Positions 1 through 5,559 of a DNA stretch of 7,526 nucleotides are shown here, one piece after another. The stretch lies in the NCBI GenBank assembly GCA_030043405.1, contig JASHXS010000189.1, positions 1 to 7,526 on the forward strand. Reading direction: 5' to 3'. The DNA comes from Thermoplasmata archaeon (lineage in GTDB: Archaea > Thermoplasmatota > Thermoplasmata > Lutacidiplasmatales > UBA184). The translations under genes and the position numbers were made by a program. Under the pieces are notes generated by a model. That model saw only the letters and a program-made list of their open reading frames with translations. It was not told where the DNA came from and made no database searches. Each line of letters starts with the position of its first letter. Position 1 is the stretch's first letter.

Positions 1-272
1 AAGTCCACGGCCGCCGGGCCCCGGAGCGTGACCTTCGCGCCGATCTCCTGGCCCTTCCGGATCCCGAAGTCGCGGTTCGTGGAGTGGGCCTTCGTGCTGA
101 CCGGCTTCTGCCGCGTGACCATCTGGAGCACGCGCTCGGCCTTCGTACGGGCATCGCCGGATTCGCCGACCCCGACGTTCACGACGACCTTGATCACTCG
201 GACCCCGCGCATGCCGGTCGCTTCGGGGACAGCGGGGGAGGAGGGGGAGGTCGCGGCGGCGGGGGCGCTCAT
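1..272 (-). CDS. rpl5: 50S ribosomal protein uL5 (L5), partial (3' end outside window)
   Basis: uL5 binds 5S rRNA in the central protuberance and touches the P-site tRNA. Only the first 90 codons lie in the window; the gene runs off position 1 with no stop, as expected of a gene cut by the edge. Visible family segments are [19 protein letters not shown] (20-38), [15 protein letters not shown] (42-56), [20 protein letters not shown] (63-82) and RGPAA (83-87). The first 20 or so residues are Ala-, Ser- and Pro-rich and about ten longer than the usual archaeal leader before the NPMRxxRIxKVVVN-like segment. A second in-frame ATG (212) exists. The first is preferred because it forms an ATGA overlap with the eS4 stop and has GAGGGAG (280-286) 7 nt upstream. 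Confidence 0.96.
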   Translation of the reverse strand, partial: MSAPAAATSPSSPAVPEATGMRGVRVIKVVVNVGVGESGDARTKAERVLQMVTRQKPVSTKAHSTNRDFGIRKGQEIGAKVTLRGPAAVD

Positions 273-985
273 CGGTCCACTCCCTCGGCCAGCGTGACTT
301 CGGGGGACTTCTGCCCGACCACGAAGACGTACTCCTTCGTCGTCGAGAACCCCTCGGCGAAATGGACCAGGTTCGGCTGGGAGGAGTTCCGCACCTCGAC
401 GCGGTCCACGCGGGCCAGCTGGCCGACGTGGGAGCCCCCCGCCACGAACGCGATGGCGCCCGGCGCGAGCTTGTAGTGATCGACGACCTTCTGGGTCGGC
501 ACCTCGATCTTGAGGGAGTCCCCGACCCGGTACGGCGTGGTCGCCGGTAGGAGGAGGTTCCGCCCGTCGTGCAACGTCACTTCGACCCGGCCCGAGGGCA
601 CGGTGTGCTTGAACCGGACCTGACCGATCTTGAGACCGGCTTCCGGGGACGGGATCTTGACCAGCACCAGCTTCCCTCGGGTATTCTTCACCACGCGGTA
701 GTGGGCGTCGAGGGGGTCCGCCAGCGAGAGGGTGTCCATGAGGCCCACGCCCCGGTCGAGGTCCTTCGCGACCTTCCCGTCGACCTTCACCGAACCCTGA
801 CGGGCCAGGATGCGGGCCTCCCGGGCGCTGCGGGCCACCCCCAGGATGTCCCTGAGGACGATCTGGATCGGCACCGACTGGTCCTGGGCGTGGGGCCCGG
901 GGCCGGGGCGCTTCACCCACTTCGTCCCCTTGCGAGGGATCGTCCAGGTTCGGGGCGCCGCCCGTCGCTTCAGCCGGAACGTCAT
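269..985 (-). CDS. rps4e: 30S ribosomal protein eS4 (S4e)
   Basis: eS4 is found in archaea and eukaryotes but not bacteria, and lies in the body of the small subunit. The protein has 238 residues. It shows an N-terminal S4e segment ([20 protein letters not shown], 5-24; [13 protein letters not shown], 28-40), an S4-like RNA-binding domain ([20 protein letters not shown] 44-63, then [20 protein letters not shown] 64-83), the central domain with [10 protein letters not shown] (138-147) and [20 protein letters not shown] (152-171), and a C-terminal KOW-like region ([19 protein letters not shown], 175-193) ending with [10 protein letters not shown] (215-224). The start is slightly shorter than in relatives that begin MGxKGxRKHLKRL, but it overlaps the uL24 stop as ATGA and has GAGGAGG 7 nt upstream. 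Its stop overlaps the uL5 ATG by 4 nt. Confidence 0.98.
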   Translation of the reverse strand: MTFRLKRRAAPRTWTIPRKGTKWVKRPGPGPHAQDQSVPIQIVLRDILGVARSAREARILARQGSVKVDGKVAKDLDRGVGLMDTLSLADPLDAHYRVVKNTRGKLVLVKIPSPEAGLKIGQVRFKHTVPSGRVEVTLHDGRNLLLPATTPYRVGDSLKIEVPTQKVVDHYKLAPGAIAFVAGGSHVGQLARVDRVEVRNSSQPNLVHFAEGFSTTKEYVFVVGQKSPEVTLAEGVDR

Positions 986-1575
986 GCGTCGTCCTCCTCG
1001 GACGGCTTGGGCGAGCTCTTCCGGCCCTTCTTGGGCGAGGGCGAAGCCGCGGGGGCGGCGGGCTCGGTCGCCTCCGGCTCGGGTTCCGGCTCGTCGGCCT
1101 CGTCGTCATCGTCCGCCCCGGCCGGGGACGCGAGGGCGGGCGGCGCGGCGGTCGGAGCGGGCTCCTCCGGGGTCTCCGCCACCTCGCCGCGCTCTTCGGG
1201 GGTGAGCTCGTCGGCCCGCACCTTCAGGGTCTCGCGGCGCCACTCGTCGGCGAGGTTCAAGCGGACGAGCAGCAGATGGTTCGTCCGGATCGGGAGGGGT
1301 TTCAGCTTCTCCTCGCCGGACTTCAGGGTGACATTGTCGAGCGTGACCGAGTAGTCCCGGCGAGAGATCTTCTGGACCCGCTCTTCCCGCCCGATGTAGC
1401 TCCCCTTCATCACGCGGACCGTGTCGCCCTTGCGGAGCGGCACTGACCGGCGGTGGAACCGCTTCCGGAGCTCTCGGGAGAGCGGGACGGTCATCCGGTG
1501 CCGGCGCTCGGCGGTCGTCGCCTCGAAGACGGCCCGACGCTGGCGTCGCGGAGAGTGGGGGGAGGATCGCGACAT
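982..1575 (-). CDS. rpl24: 50S ribosomal protein uL24 (L24) with long acidic C-terminal tail
   Basis: uL24 is an assembly initiator near the tunnel exit. The protein has 197 residues, whereas archaeal uL24 is usually near 120. The core is normal: basic N-terminus ([19 protein letters not shown], 10-28), [20 protein letters not shown] (32-51), a KOW motif (about 46-84: [17 protein letters not shown]) and [20 protein letters not shown] (104-123). In the KOW motif the Gly usual in GxxGxV is Glu65. From about residue 121 to 197 the chain is low-complexity: 23 of 77 residues are Asp or Glu, with much Pro and Ala, then a basic patch [10 protein letters not shown] (181-190) and a final SEEDDA. No frameshift is evident; the tail runs in frame to a stop that overlaps eS4. 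The start follows a 5-nt gap; a GAGG overlapping the uL14 stop is the likely ribosome-binding site. Confidence 0.95.
   Translation of the reverse strand: MSRSSPHSPRRQRRAVFEATTAERRHRMTVPLSRELRKRFHRRSVPLRKGDTVRVMKGSYIGREERVQKISRRDYSVTLDNVTLKSGEEKLKPLPIRTNHLLLVRLNLADEWRRETLKVRADELTPEERGEVAETPEEPAPTAAPPALASPAGADDDDEADEPEPEPEATEPAAPAASPSPKKGRKSSPKPSEEDDA
993..999 (-). promoter_or_regulatory. Ribosome-binding site of rps4e within the rpl24 tail
   Basis: GAGGAGG on the minus strand lies 7 nt before the eS4 ATG. The same bases encode the Glu-Glu-Asp of the last residues of uL24 (SEEDDA), so the end of the acidic tail doubles as a strong Shine-Dalgarno sequence. Confidence 0.75.
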
Positions 1576-1580
1576 GGGCC

Positions 1581-1979
1581 TCAGACGATGATGGACGACG
1601 CCGCGGCGACCCGCGGCCATCGTTCGGCGGCCTCCTTCGCCACCGGGCCCTTGATCTGCGAGCCCTTCAGTTCGCCGGTTTCGGTCGTGATGACCGCGGC
1701 GTTGTCCTCGAACATGAGCCGGGTGCCATCCGGACGGTGCACGGCCGAACGGGAGCGTACGATGACGGCGTGCAGGACCTGGCGACGCATCTCGGGCGTG
1801 CCCTTCTTCACCGAGACGATCACGAGGTCGGCGATGCCCGCGCGCGGGTACCGACGGTGCGTGCCGTGCCAGTTCCTCACGGCGATGATCTCGACGATCT
1901 TGGCGCCGGTGTTGTCGACACAATCCAGTCGCGCCCCCTTGGGGAGGCCACGGCCCCGCCGGCCCGCGAGGCCCTTCAT
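1581..1979 (-). CDS. rpl14: 50S ribosomal protein uL14 (L14)
   Basis: uL14 forms an inter-subunit bridge on the 50S face and is the docking point for anti-association factors such as aIF6. It has 132 residues, the normal archaeal length. Conserved parts are [18 protein letters not shown] (10-27), [19 protein letters not shown] (31-49), [18 protein letters not shown] (51-68), AVIVR (71-75), [16 protein letters not shown] (82-97) and [20 protein letters not shown] (111-130). ATG overlaps the uS17 TGA by 4 nt (ATGA), with GGAGG 7 nt upstream (1987-1991). TGA is followed by a 5-nt gap before uL24. The protein looks entirely ordinary. Confidence 0.98.
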   Translation of the reverse strand: MKGLAGRRGRGLPKGARLDCVDNTGAKIVEIIAVRNWHGTHRRYPRAGIADLVIVSVKKGTPEMRRQVLHAVIVRSRSAVHRPDGTRLMFEDNAAVITTETGELKGSQIKGPVAKEAAERWPRVAAASSIIV

Positions 1980-2410
1980 GCCTTCGCCTCCGTCTCGGGG
2001 GTGGGGCTCGGGGCGGCGGGTCCGGCGGCTTCCTCACCGGCCACCCGCCGCGCCGCCTCGCCGAGGTCCTCGACGATGCAGAACGCGACGAGCTTGGAGA
2101 GCGGTCGGGTCTCCGCAATGCGGACGCGGTGACCGACGGGCACGTGGAGGCACGGCGGAGCGTGGGCGAGGTACCGGCGCCGTCGCTTCTCGTACCGCTC
2201 GTACTTGGGCACGAAATGGAGGAGGGTCCGCTCGACCACGGCCGTCCGCTGCATCGAGGTCGACACCACGGTCCCCTCGATCACCTGGCCGCGCACCGGC
2301 AACCGTCCGTGGAAGGGACAGTGGCGGTCGTCGCACTTCGCCTTCGGGGCCCGAACATCGAGACCGATGTCCCGGGCGCGACGGGCGGCCGGCGTGCGAG
2401 CGGGCGTCAA
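1976..2410 (-). CDS. rps17: 30S ribosomal protein uS17 (S17), archaeal type, TTG start
   Basis: uS17 is a primary 16S rRNA binder in the body of the 30S. The protein has 144 residues. It shows the archaeal sequence [20 protein letters not shown] (11-30), [20 protein letters not shown] (31-50), MQRTAVVER (53-61), [20 protein letters not shown] (68-87) and [19 protein letters not shown] (92-110). Cys26, Cys31 and His34 are the conserved C/H residues of archaeal and eukaryotic uS17. A C-terminal tail from about 115 to 144 is Ala-, Glu- and Pro-rich and goes beyond the usual end of the family near residue 112-115. The only workable start is TTG: it overlaps the Rnp1 stop by 4 nt and has GGAGG 5 nt upstream. 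The stop overlaps the uL14 ATG by 4 nt. Confidence 0.96.
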   Translation of the reverse strand: MTPARTPAARRARDIGLDVRAPKAKCDDRHCPFHGRLPVRGQVIEGTVVSTSMQRTAVVERTLLHFVPKYERYEKRRRRYLAHAPPCLHVPVGHRVRIAETRPLSKLVAFCIVEDLGEAARRVAGEEAAGPAAPSPTPETEAKA

Positions 2411-2730
2411 TGGAACCTCCGAGGACCACCGGTCAAGAGCCGCTTGGTGCGGTCCTCTGGGCGCACGCGAAGGGCCTCCGCTCTTAACGGTAACTCACGG
2501 CCTTCGAGGAGAATCGTCCCGGAGAGGCCGGACTTGGGAAGCGCCACCGGTGCCGGGCGGCCGGCCACCCGGACGTACAACATCGACAACGATTCGTCCA
2601 CGACGACGCCCTCGAGCCCGTGCCGGAGCCCGGGCGAGCGTTCGACCCGAACGGGAGCCCCGATGATCTCCCCTGCATAGGCGAGTCGGTCGGCGGGCGA
2701 AAGGTCGAGGATCGCGCCCGACTTCGTCAT
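2407..2730 (-). CDS. rnp1: Ribonuclease P protein component 1 (Rnp1, Pop4/Rpp29 family)
   Basis: This is the archaeal homologue of eukaryotic Rpp29/Pop4. It pairs with Rpp21 (Rnp4) on the specificity domain of RNase P RNA and helps cut the 5' leader from pre-tRNA. The 107-residue length fits. Family features are the N-terminal helix (SPADRLAYAGEIIG, 11-24), the Sm-like barrel start VRVERSPGLRHGLEGVVVDES (27-47, with GLxGxVVDES), and the C-terminal VRPEDRTKRLL (89-99), matching the RPEDR(I)KKL ending of the family. Its place between uL29 and uS17 is the classic archaeal location and strongly supports the call. It is the only non-ribosomal-protein gene in the window. The ATG follows a 21-nt gap with a GGAGGG site. 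The TGA lies within the TTGA that starts uS17. Confidence 0.94.
   Translation of the reverse strand: MTKSGAILDLSPADRLAYAGEIIGAPVRVERSPGLRHGLEGVVVDESLSMLYVRVAGRPAPVALPKSGLSGTILLEGRELPLRAEALRVRPEDRTKRLLTGGPRRFH
2416..2420 (-). promoter_or_regulatory. Ribosome-binding site deciding the TTG start of rps17
   Basis: GGAGG on the minus strand lies 5 nt upstream of TTG 2410-2408. Together with the 4-nt TTGA overlap it identifies TTG as the uS17 start, since no ATG or GTG precedes the conserved RDIGLDV segment in this frame. Confidence 0.8.
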
Positions 2731-2733
2731 CGA

Positions 2734-2739
2734 CCCTCC
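2734..2739 (-). promoter_or_regulatory. Ribosome-binding site of rnp1
   Basis: GGAGGG on the minus strand lies in the 21-nt gap after uL29, ending 3 nt before the Rnp1 ATG. The spacing is rather short, but this is the strongest site in the gap. With no overlapping stop codon here, translation of Rnp1 probably depends on it. Confidence 0.65.
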
Positions 2740-2751
2740 GCATCCCCGCCA

Positions 2752-2982
2752 CTACGGACGGCTGCCCGTGGGACGCAGCACCGCGAGTTCGCGTTCCCGA
2801 AGGACCGTGAGCGAGCGGGCCACGTTGGTCCGCAGCGCCCGCATGCGCCCGGGGCTCGGCGGGGCGCCACCCATCGCGGCGATGCCCCGCTCGCGGAGGA
2901 GGTCGTTCTCCGCCTCGGCGATCCGCCGGCGGAGGTCTTCGTCGCTGAGGGCCCGCAGGTCCTTCATCCGCAGCAGCGTCAC
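2752..2982 (-). CDS. rpl29: 50S ribosomal protein uL29 (L29), GTG start
   Basis: uL29 is a small helical-hairpin protein next to uL23 at the exit of the peptide tunnel. With the GTG start the product has 76 residues and begins MTLLRMKDLRALS, closely matching the usual archaeal start of the type MAILRxKEIRxMS. Starting at the internal ATG (residue 6, position 2967) would remove that conserved piece. Other family marks are LLRERGIAAMGGAPPSPGRM (28-47) and the second helix RALRTNVARSLTVLRERE (48-65). GTG overlaps the uS3 TGA by 4 nt (GTGA), and GGAGG lies 4 nt upstream. The gene ends with TAG, and 21 nt separate it from Rnp1. Some euryarchaea carry a SUI1/eIF1-like gene at this place; here there is none. 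Confidence 0.95.
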   Translation of the reverse strand: MTLLRMKDLRALSDEDLRRRIAEAENDLLRERGIAAMGGAPPSPGRMRALRTNVARSLTVLRERELAVLRPTGSRP

Positions 2983-3674
2983 GTGGCCTCCGGTGGCGGT
3001 GCCGTGGCGGCGGAGACATCGGGAACGGGCGCCTCCTCCATGGGAGGCAGCTCGACGACCGGTGTCTTGGGGCGGTTCTCGGCCCCCTTCACGACGATCT
3101 CGTCGGGCAACTTCGAGTTGGCCCGCATGATCCAGACGCTGACGCCGATGACGCCCGGTTTCAGCCGGGCCTGGTAGAATCCCTTGTCCACCCAGAGGTG
3201 AACGGCTTCGCCACAGTACTTGATGGTGCCCGCCTTGAACCGCTCCGTCCGGTGGCGCTCGCCGGTCAGCTTTCCGGAGAGGATGACCTGACAGCCTCGG
3301 GCCCCCGCCTCCATGATGCGGCGGACGGTCGAGTGGCCGGCCCGGCGGAAGTGCCAGCCTCGCTCCAGGGTGGAGGCGAGCTTCTCGCTCATCAGCTGCG
3401 CATTGAGGCTGGGGGCGCGCTCCTCTTGGACCTCGATCTGCGGGTTGTCGAGCTGGAAGCGGGCGTGGATGTCCTCCGTCAGGCGCTTGATGAGCTCGCC
3501 CCGGTGCCCGATCAGGATCCCCGGTCGCTCGCACACGAGGGTCACGCGCGTACCCATCGGGGTGCGAGTGATCTCGAGTCCGCCGAAGCCGGCCCGCGCG
3601 CTCTCCTGGACGAGGAAGTCCTTGAGCAGGACCCGTCGGGTCGCCTCCTGGATCACCTTGCGTTCGGCGCTCAT
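2979..3674 (-). CDS. rps3: 30S ribosomal protein uS3 (S3), archaeal type
   Basis: uS3 lies at the mRNA entry side of the 30S head and helps unwind incoming mRNA. The protein has 231 residues. A type II KH domain lies near 17-95, with the GxxG-type loop in GILIGHRGELI (52-62, GHRG at 56-59). The C-terminal domain includes RRAGHSTVRRIMEAGARGCQ (110-129), ILSGKLTGERHRTERFKAG (131-149) and GVIGVSVWIM (174-183). The last 25 or so residues (from about 206) are Pro-, Ala- and Glu-rich and probably disordered. The frame is open upstream, but ATG 3674 gives the family start (MSAERKVI). It forms an ATGA overlap with the uL22 stop and has AGGAG (3680-3684) 5 nt before it. Its TGA lies in the GTGA that starts uL29. 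Confidence 0.98.
   Translation of the reverse strand: MSAERKVIQEATRRVLLKDFLVQESARAGFGGLEITRTPMGTRVTLVCERPGILIGHRGELIKRLTEDIHARFQLDNPQIEVQEERAPSLNAQLMSEKLASTLERGWHFRRAGHSTVRRIMEAGARGCQVILSGKLTGERHRTERFKAGTIKYCGEAVHLWVDKGFYQARLKPGVIGVSVWIMRANSKLPDEIVVKGAENRPKTPVVELPPMEEAPVPDVSAATAPPPEAT
2987..2991 (-). promoter_or_regulatory. Ribosome-binding site deciding the GTG start of rpl29
   Basis: GGAGG on the minus strand lies 4 nt upstream of GTG 2982-2980. It is a full match to the anti-Shine-Dalgarno core. The next in-frame ATG (2967) would leave the site 19 nt away, so the site supports the GTG start. Confidence 0.75.
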
Positions 3675-4129
3675 TCGGTCTCCTTCTCCTCGGCGAGCAC
3701 GAGCTCGACGTTCGTGGTCTGCTCGTGCCAAGCGGTGCCCCGCCCGTGGGCCCGCGGCATCGAAGCCTTTCGAATGCGTCCCCGGGCGCTGGCCGCGACC
3801 TTCACGAAGAGCCGGTCCGTGTCCAGACCTTCGTACTCGGCGTTCTCCTTCGCGTTGCGGAGGATCTGCAGGACATTCTTGGCCACCTTGCGTGGGTAGC
3901 GACCGGGACCGGTGCCGCGCTTGTGCGCCACCTCCTGGTTGTACCGTCGGAAGGGGACCGCCTGTCGGAGTTCGATGACGCCCTCGAGGAAGGTCTCGGC
4001 CCGGTCGACGGGGAGCCCCCGGATCGCGTTCAGGACCTCGTAGGTCTTCTTCGGGGACATCGGGATCTCGTTCCCGCGGGCCCGGGCGACGGCCACCCCC
4101 GACTCCGATTCGTACGTGTACCCTCGCAT
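3671..4129 (-). CDS. rpl22: 50S ribosomal protein uL22 (L22), archaeal type
   Basis: uL22 has a globular domain on the outer surface of the 50S and a long beta-hairpin that lines the exit tunnel opposite uL4. The 152 residues fit the archaeal family. Conserved parts are IPMSPKKTYEVLNAIRG (22-38), AVPFRRYNQEVAHKRG (57-72), GRYPRKVAKNVLQILRNAKE (76-95), NAEYEGLDTDRLFV (96-109) and MPRAHGRGTAWHEQTTNVEL (124-143). The segment between AHKRG and GRYP is only TGP, which from memory looks a few residues shorter than in many archaea. The start follows a 10-nt gap, with AGGA as a modest ribosome-binding site. The Glu-rich end (AEEKETE) is encoded by GAGGAGAAGGAG-type codons that also serve as the ribosome-binding site of uS3. 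It overlaps uS3 by 4 nt (ATGA). Confidence 0.97.
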   Translation of the reverse strand: MRGYTYESESGVAVARARGNEIPMSPKKTYEVLNAIRGLPVDRAETFLEGVIELRQAVPFRRYNQEVAHKRGTGPGRYPRKVAKNVLQILRNAKENAEYEGLDTDRLFVKVAASARGRIRKASMPRAHGRGTAWHEQTTNVELVLAEEKETE

Positions 4130-4139
4130 CGACCCCGTC

Positions 4140-4565
4140 CTACTTCAGCGGCATGAACTTCGACGACCGGGTCGCCCCGACGCCCGGCCCGGAGTGCTTC
4201 TCGAACCGTCGCGTGAGGGCGAATTCCCCGATGTAGTGGCCGATCATCTCGGGGCGGATCTCAACTTCCTTGAACTCCTTGCCCGTGTGGATCGAGACCC
4301 GACGACCGACGTGCTCCGGCAGGATGATGGCGTCCCGGACGTGCGTGCGCAGCACCTTGTCGGCGGGAGTCTCCCGCATGCGCTCGAGGAAGCGGGTCGT
4401 CTCGGTGTTGAACCCGCGGCGGATCGAGCGCCGGGCCCGCGCGTTCGCGATCTTGGCGAACTCCTCCAGCGTCAGCTTCTGGAGGTCGGGCAGCGTCAGG
4501 CCCCGATAGGTGAACTCGCGCTTACGTCGCGCCTCGACCTTCTTCGTGCGGCGTCCCTTCGGCAT
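4140..4565 (-). CDS. rps19: 30S ribosomal protein uS19 (S19), archaeal type
   Basis: uS19 sits in the 30S head beside uS13 and contributes to bridges with the large subunit and to the A-site region. The protein has 141 residues. The archaeal N-terminal extension (MPKGRRTKKVEARRKREFTY, then RGLTLPDLQKLTLEEF) precedes the conserved core: RTHVRDAIILPEHVGRRVSI (73-92), GKEFKEVEIRPEMIGHYIGE (95-114), FALTRRF (115-121) and the C-terminal HSGPGVGATRSSKFMPLK (124-141). The frame is open upstream, but ATG 4565 gives the family start. It overlaps the uL2 TGA by one base and has GGAGGT 5 nt upstream of that overlap. It ends with TAG, and a 10-nt gap follows before uL22. This is the first break in the overlapping chain. 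Confidence 0.98.
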   Translation of the reverse strand: MPKGRRTKKVEARRKREFTYRGLTLPDLQKLTLEEFAKIANARARRSIRRGFNTETTRFLERMRETPADKVLRTHVRDAIILPEHVGRRVSIHTGKEFKEVEIRPEMIGHYIGEFALTRRFEKHSGPGVGATRSSKFMPLK

Positions 4566-5296
4566 CACGCACCTCCGCGCTCGCGCTCGAGGCGGCGCTT
4601 CTTGCGGATGGATCGGGAGAATCGGCCGACTTTGGCGCCCGGCCACGTCCCGCTCGAGACGGTGCTGGGGCGGCCGACGTGCTGGTGCGCCCCGCCGCCG
4701 AACGGATGGTTGACCGGGTTCATCGCCACGCCGCGCACCTTGAACGGGGCCCGGGCCAGCGAACGAGCCCCCCAGACCTTCTTGCCCGCCTTGATGACGG
4801 GGCGCTCCAGACGCCCCCCGCCGCCCACCGCGCCGACCTCGGCCCGGCAGGTGTCGAGGAAGCGCTTGAACTGGCCCGAGGGGAGCTGGATCGTGACCTC
4901 GCCGGAGGCGTGCGCGGTGACCAAGGCGCTGGAACCCGCCGAGCGCACGAGTCGGCCACCGTCGAACGGCTTCACCTCGATGTTGGAGACGAGCGTCCCG
5001 TCCGGGATCTTTGAGAGCGGCAGGATCGCGCCGCGGTCGACCTTTCCCTCGTGGAAGGCCACGGTGTCTCCCGTGGCAATCCCCGCGGGCGCGAGGATGC
5101 GGACCGTCGTGCCGTCCGGAGCCGCCACGTCCGCGACGGGCGCGGTCCGTCCCGGCGCCTGGGCGATCGCCACGACCTTTCCATCCCCCACGACCGTCGG
5201 GGCGGGATGGTATACCGGACCGTGGTGGCGATGACTGGGAGAACGGTACGTCGGGGTGCCCGAACCGCGCCGCCGGGAAATGATGCGCTTGCCCAT
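4565..5296 (-). CDS. rpl2: 50S ribosomal protein uL2 (L2), archaeal type
   Basis: uL2 is required for subunit association and the peptidyl transferase region. The 243 residues match the archaeal length, shorter than the bacterial protein. The start MGKRIISRRRGSGTPTYRSP is typical. Further marks are the OB-like N-terminal domain with GDTVAFHEGKVDRGAILPLS (76-95), then IPDGTLVSNIE (97-107), the SH3-like domain with GGRLERPVIKAGK (159-171), and the C-terminal loop GVAMNPVNHPFGGGAHQHVG (189-208). His197 matches the conserved functional His (E. coli His229). The residue before it, usually Asp (archaea, bacteria) or Glu (eukaryotes), is Asn196. The tail is basic. The start overlaps the uL23 stop by one base, with GGGAG 9 nt upstream. 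The stop overlaps the uS19 ATG by one base. Confidence 0.98.
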   Translation of the reverse strand: MGKRIISRRRGSGTPTYRSPSHRHHGPVYHPAPTVVGDGKVVAIAQAPGRTAPVADVAAPDGTTVRILAPAGIATGDTVAFHEGKVDRGAILPLSKIPDGTLVSNIEVKPFDGGRLVRSAGSSALVTAHASGEVTIQLPSGQFKRFLDTCRAEVGAVGGGGRLERPVIKAGKKVWGARSLARAPFKVRGVAMNPVNHPFGGGAHQHVGRPSTVSSGTWPGAKVGRFSRSIRKKRRLERERGGA

Positions 5297-5559
5297 TAGA
5301 ACACTCCCGCCCGGCTGCCGATGTCTTCTGCCGAGAACTCCTTCTCGAACCGGACCGTGGCGATCTTACCGACCCGGACGATCTTCGTGTTGACCTTGGC
5401 GACCCGACACTGGTACGTCGCCTCGACCGCCTTCTTGATCTCCGCCCGGGTGGCCCGGTGGTCGACGACGAACTCGAGCTTGTTGAGCCGCTCCATCTCG
5501 TCCATCGACTTCTCCGTCACGTAGGCGTGGAGAATGATGCGGTGGCGCAGTTCGGCCAT
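5296..5559 (-). CDS. rpl23: 50S ribosomal protein uL23 (L23)
   Basis: uL23 sits at the mouth of the exit tunnel, where it docks signal recognition particle and the translocon. This 87-residue protein has the normal archaeal length. It contains the family hallmarks YVTEKSMDEMERLNKLEFVV (13-32), the DHRATRAEIKKAVEATY segment (33-49) and VAKVNTKIVRVGK (53-65), and ends with the archaeal-style ...EDIGSRAGVF. The reading frame continues far upstream through uL4, but the family start and the TGATG overlap with the uL4 stop place the true ATG here. A weak purine run (GGGGGA) precedes it. Its TAA shares one base with the uL2 ATG (TAATG). Nothing unusual is seen in the protein. Confidence 0.97.
   Translation of the reverse strand: MAELRHRIILHAYVTEKSMDEMERLNKLEFVVDHRATRAEIKKAVEATYQCRVAKVNTKIVRVGKIATVRFEKEFSAEDIGSRAGVF

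Noticed and set aside
1080..1120. Tandem repeat or frameshift in the uL24 tail (Glu-Pro codon repeats)
   Set aside because: The repeat units are short and degenerate, and the frame remains open to a stop that correctly overlaps eS4, so there is no sign of a broken gene.
569..1354. Plus-strand open frame (261 codons) opposite eS4 and uL24, with a Ser-rich stretch
   Set aside because: The Ser run is simply the complement of the Glu/Asp-rich uL24 tail. No recognisable domain or ribosome-binding site.
1576..2118. Extended frame upstream of uL24 (a 378-codon reading)
   Set aside because: The upstream part is antisense-free but out of frame with real uL14 and uS17 genes. The family start MSRSSP at 1575 fits archaeal uL24.
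3675..3731. Upstream in-frame start giving uS3 19 extra residues
   Set aside because: The added residues lie within uL22 in another frame and have no family support. ATG 3674 has an ATGA overlap and a well-placed ribosome-binding site.
4116..5234. Long plus-strand open frame (372 codons) opposite uL2 and uS19
   Set aside because: It is a shadow of high-GC coding on the minus strand. Its translation is Arg/Pro/Ala-rich without family resemblance, and the minus strand carries unmistakable ribosomal proteins throughout.
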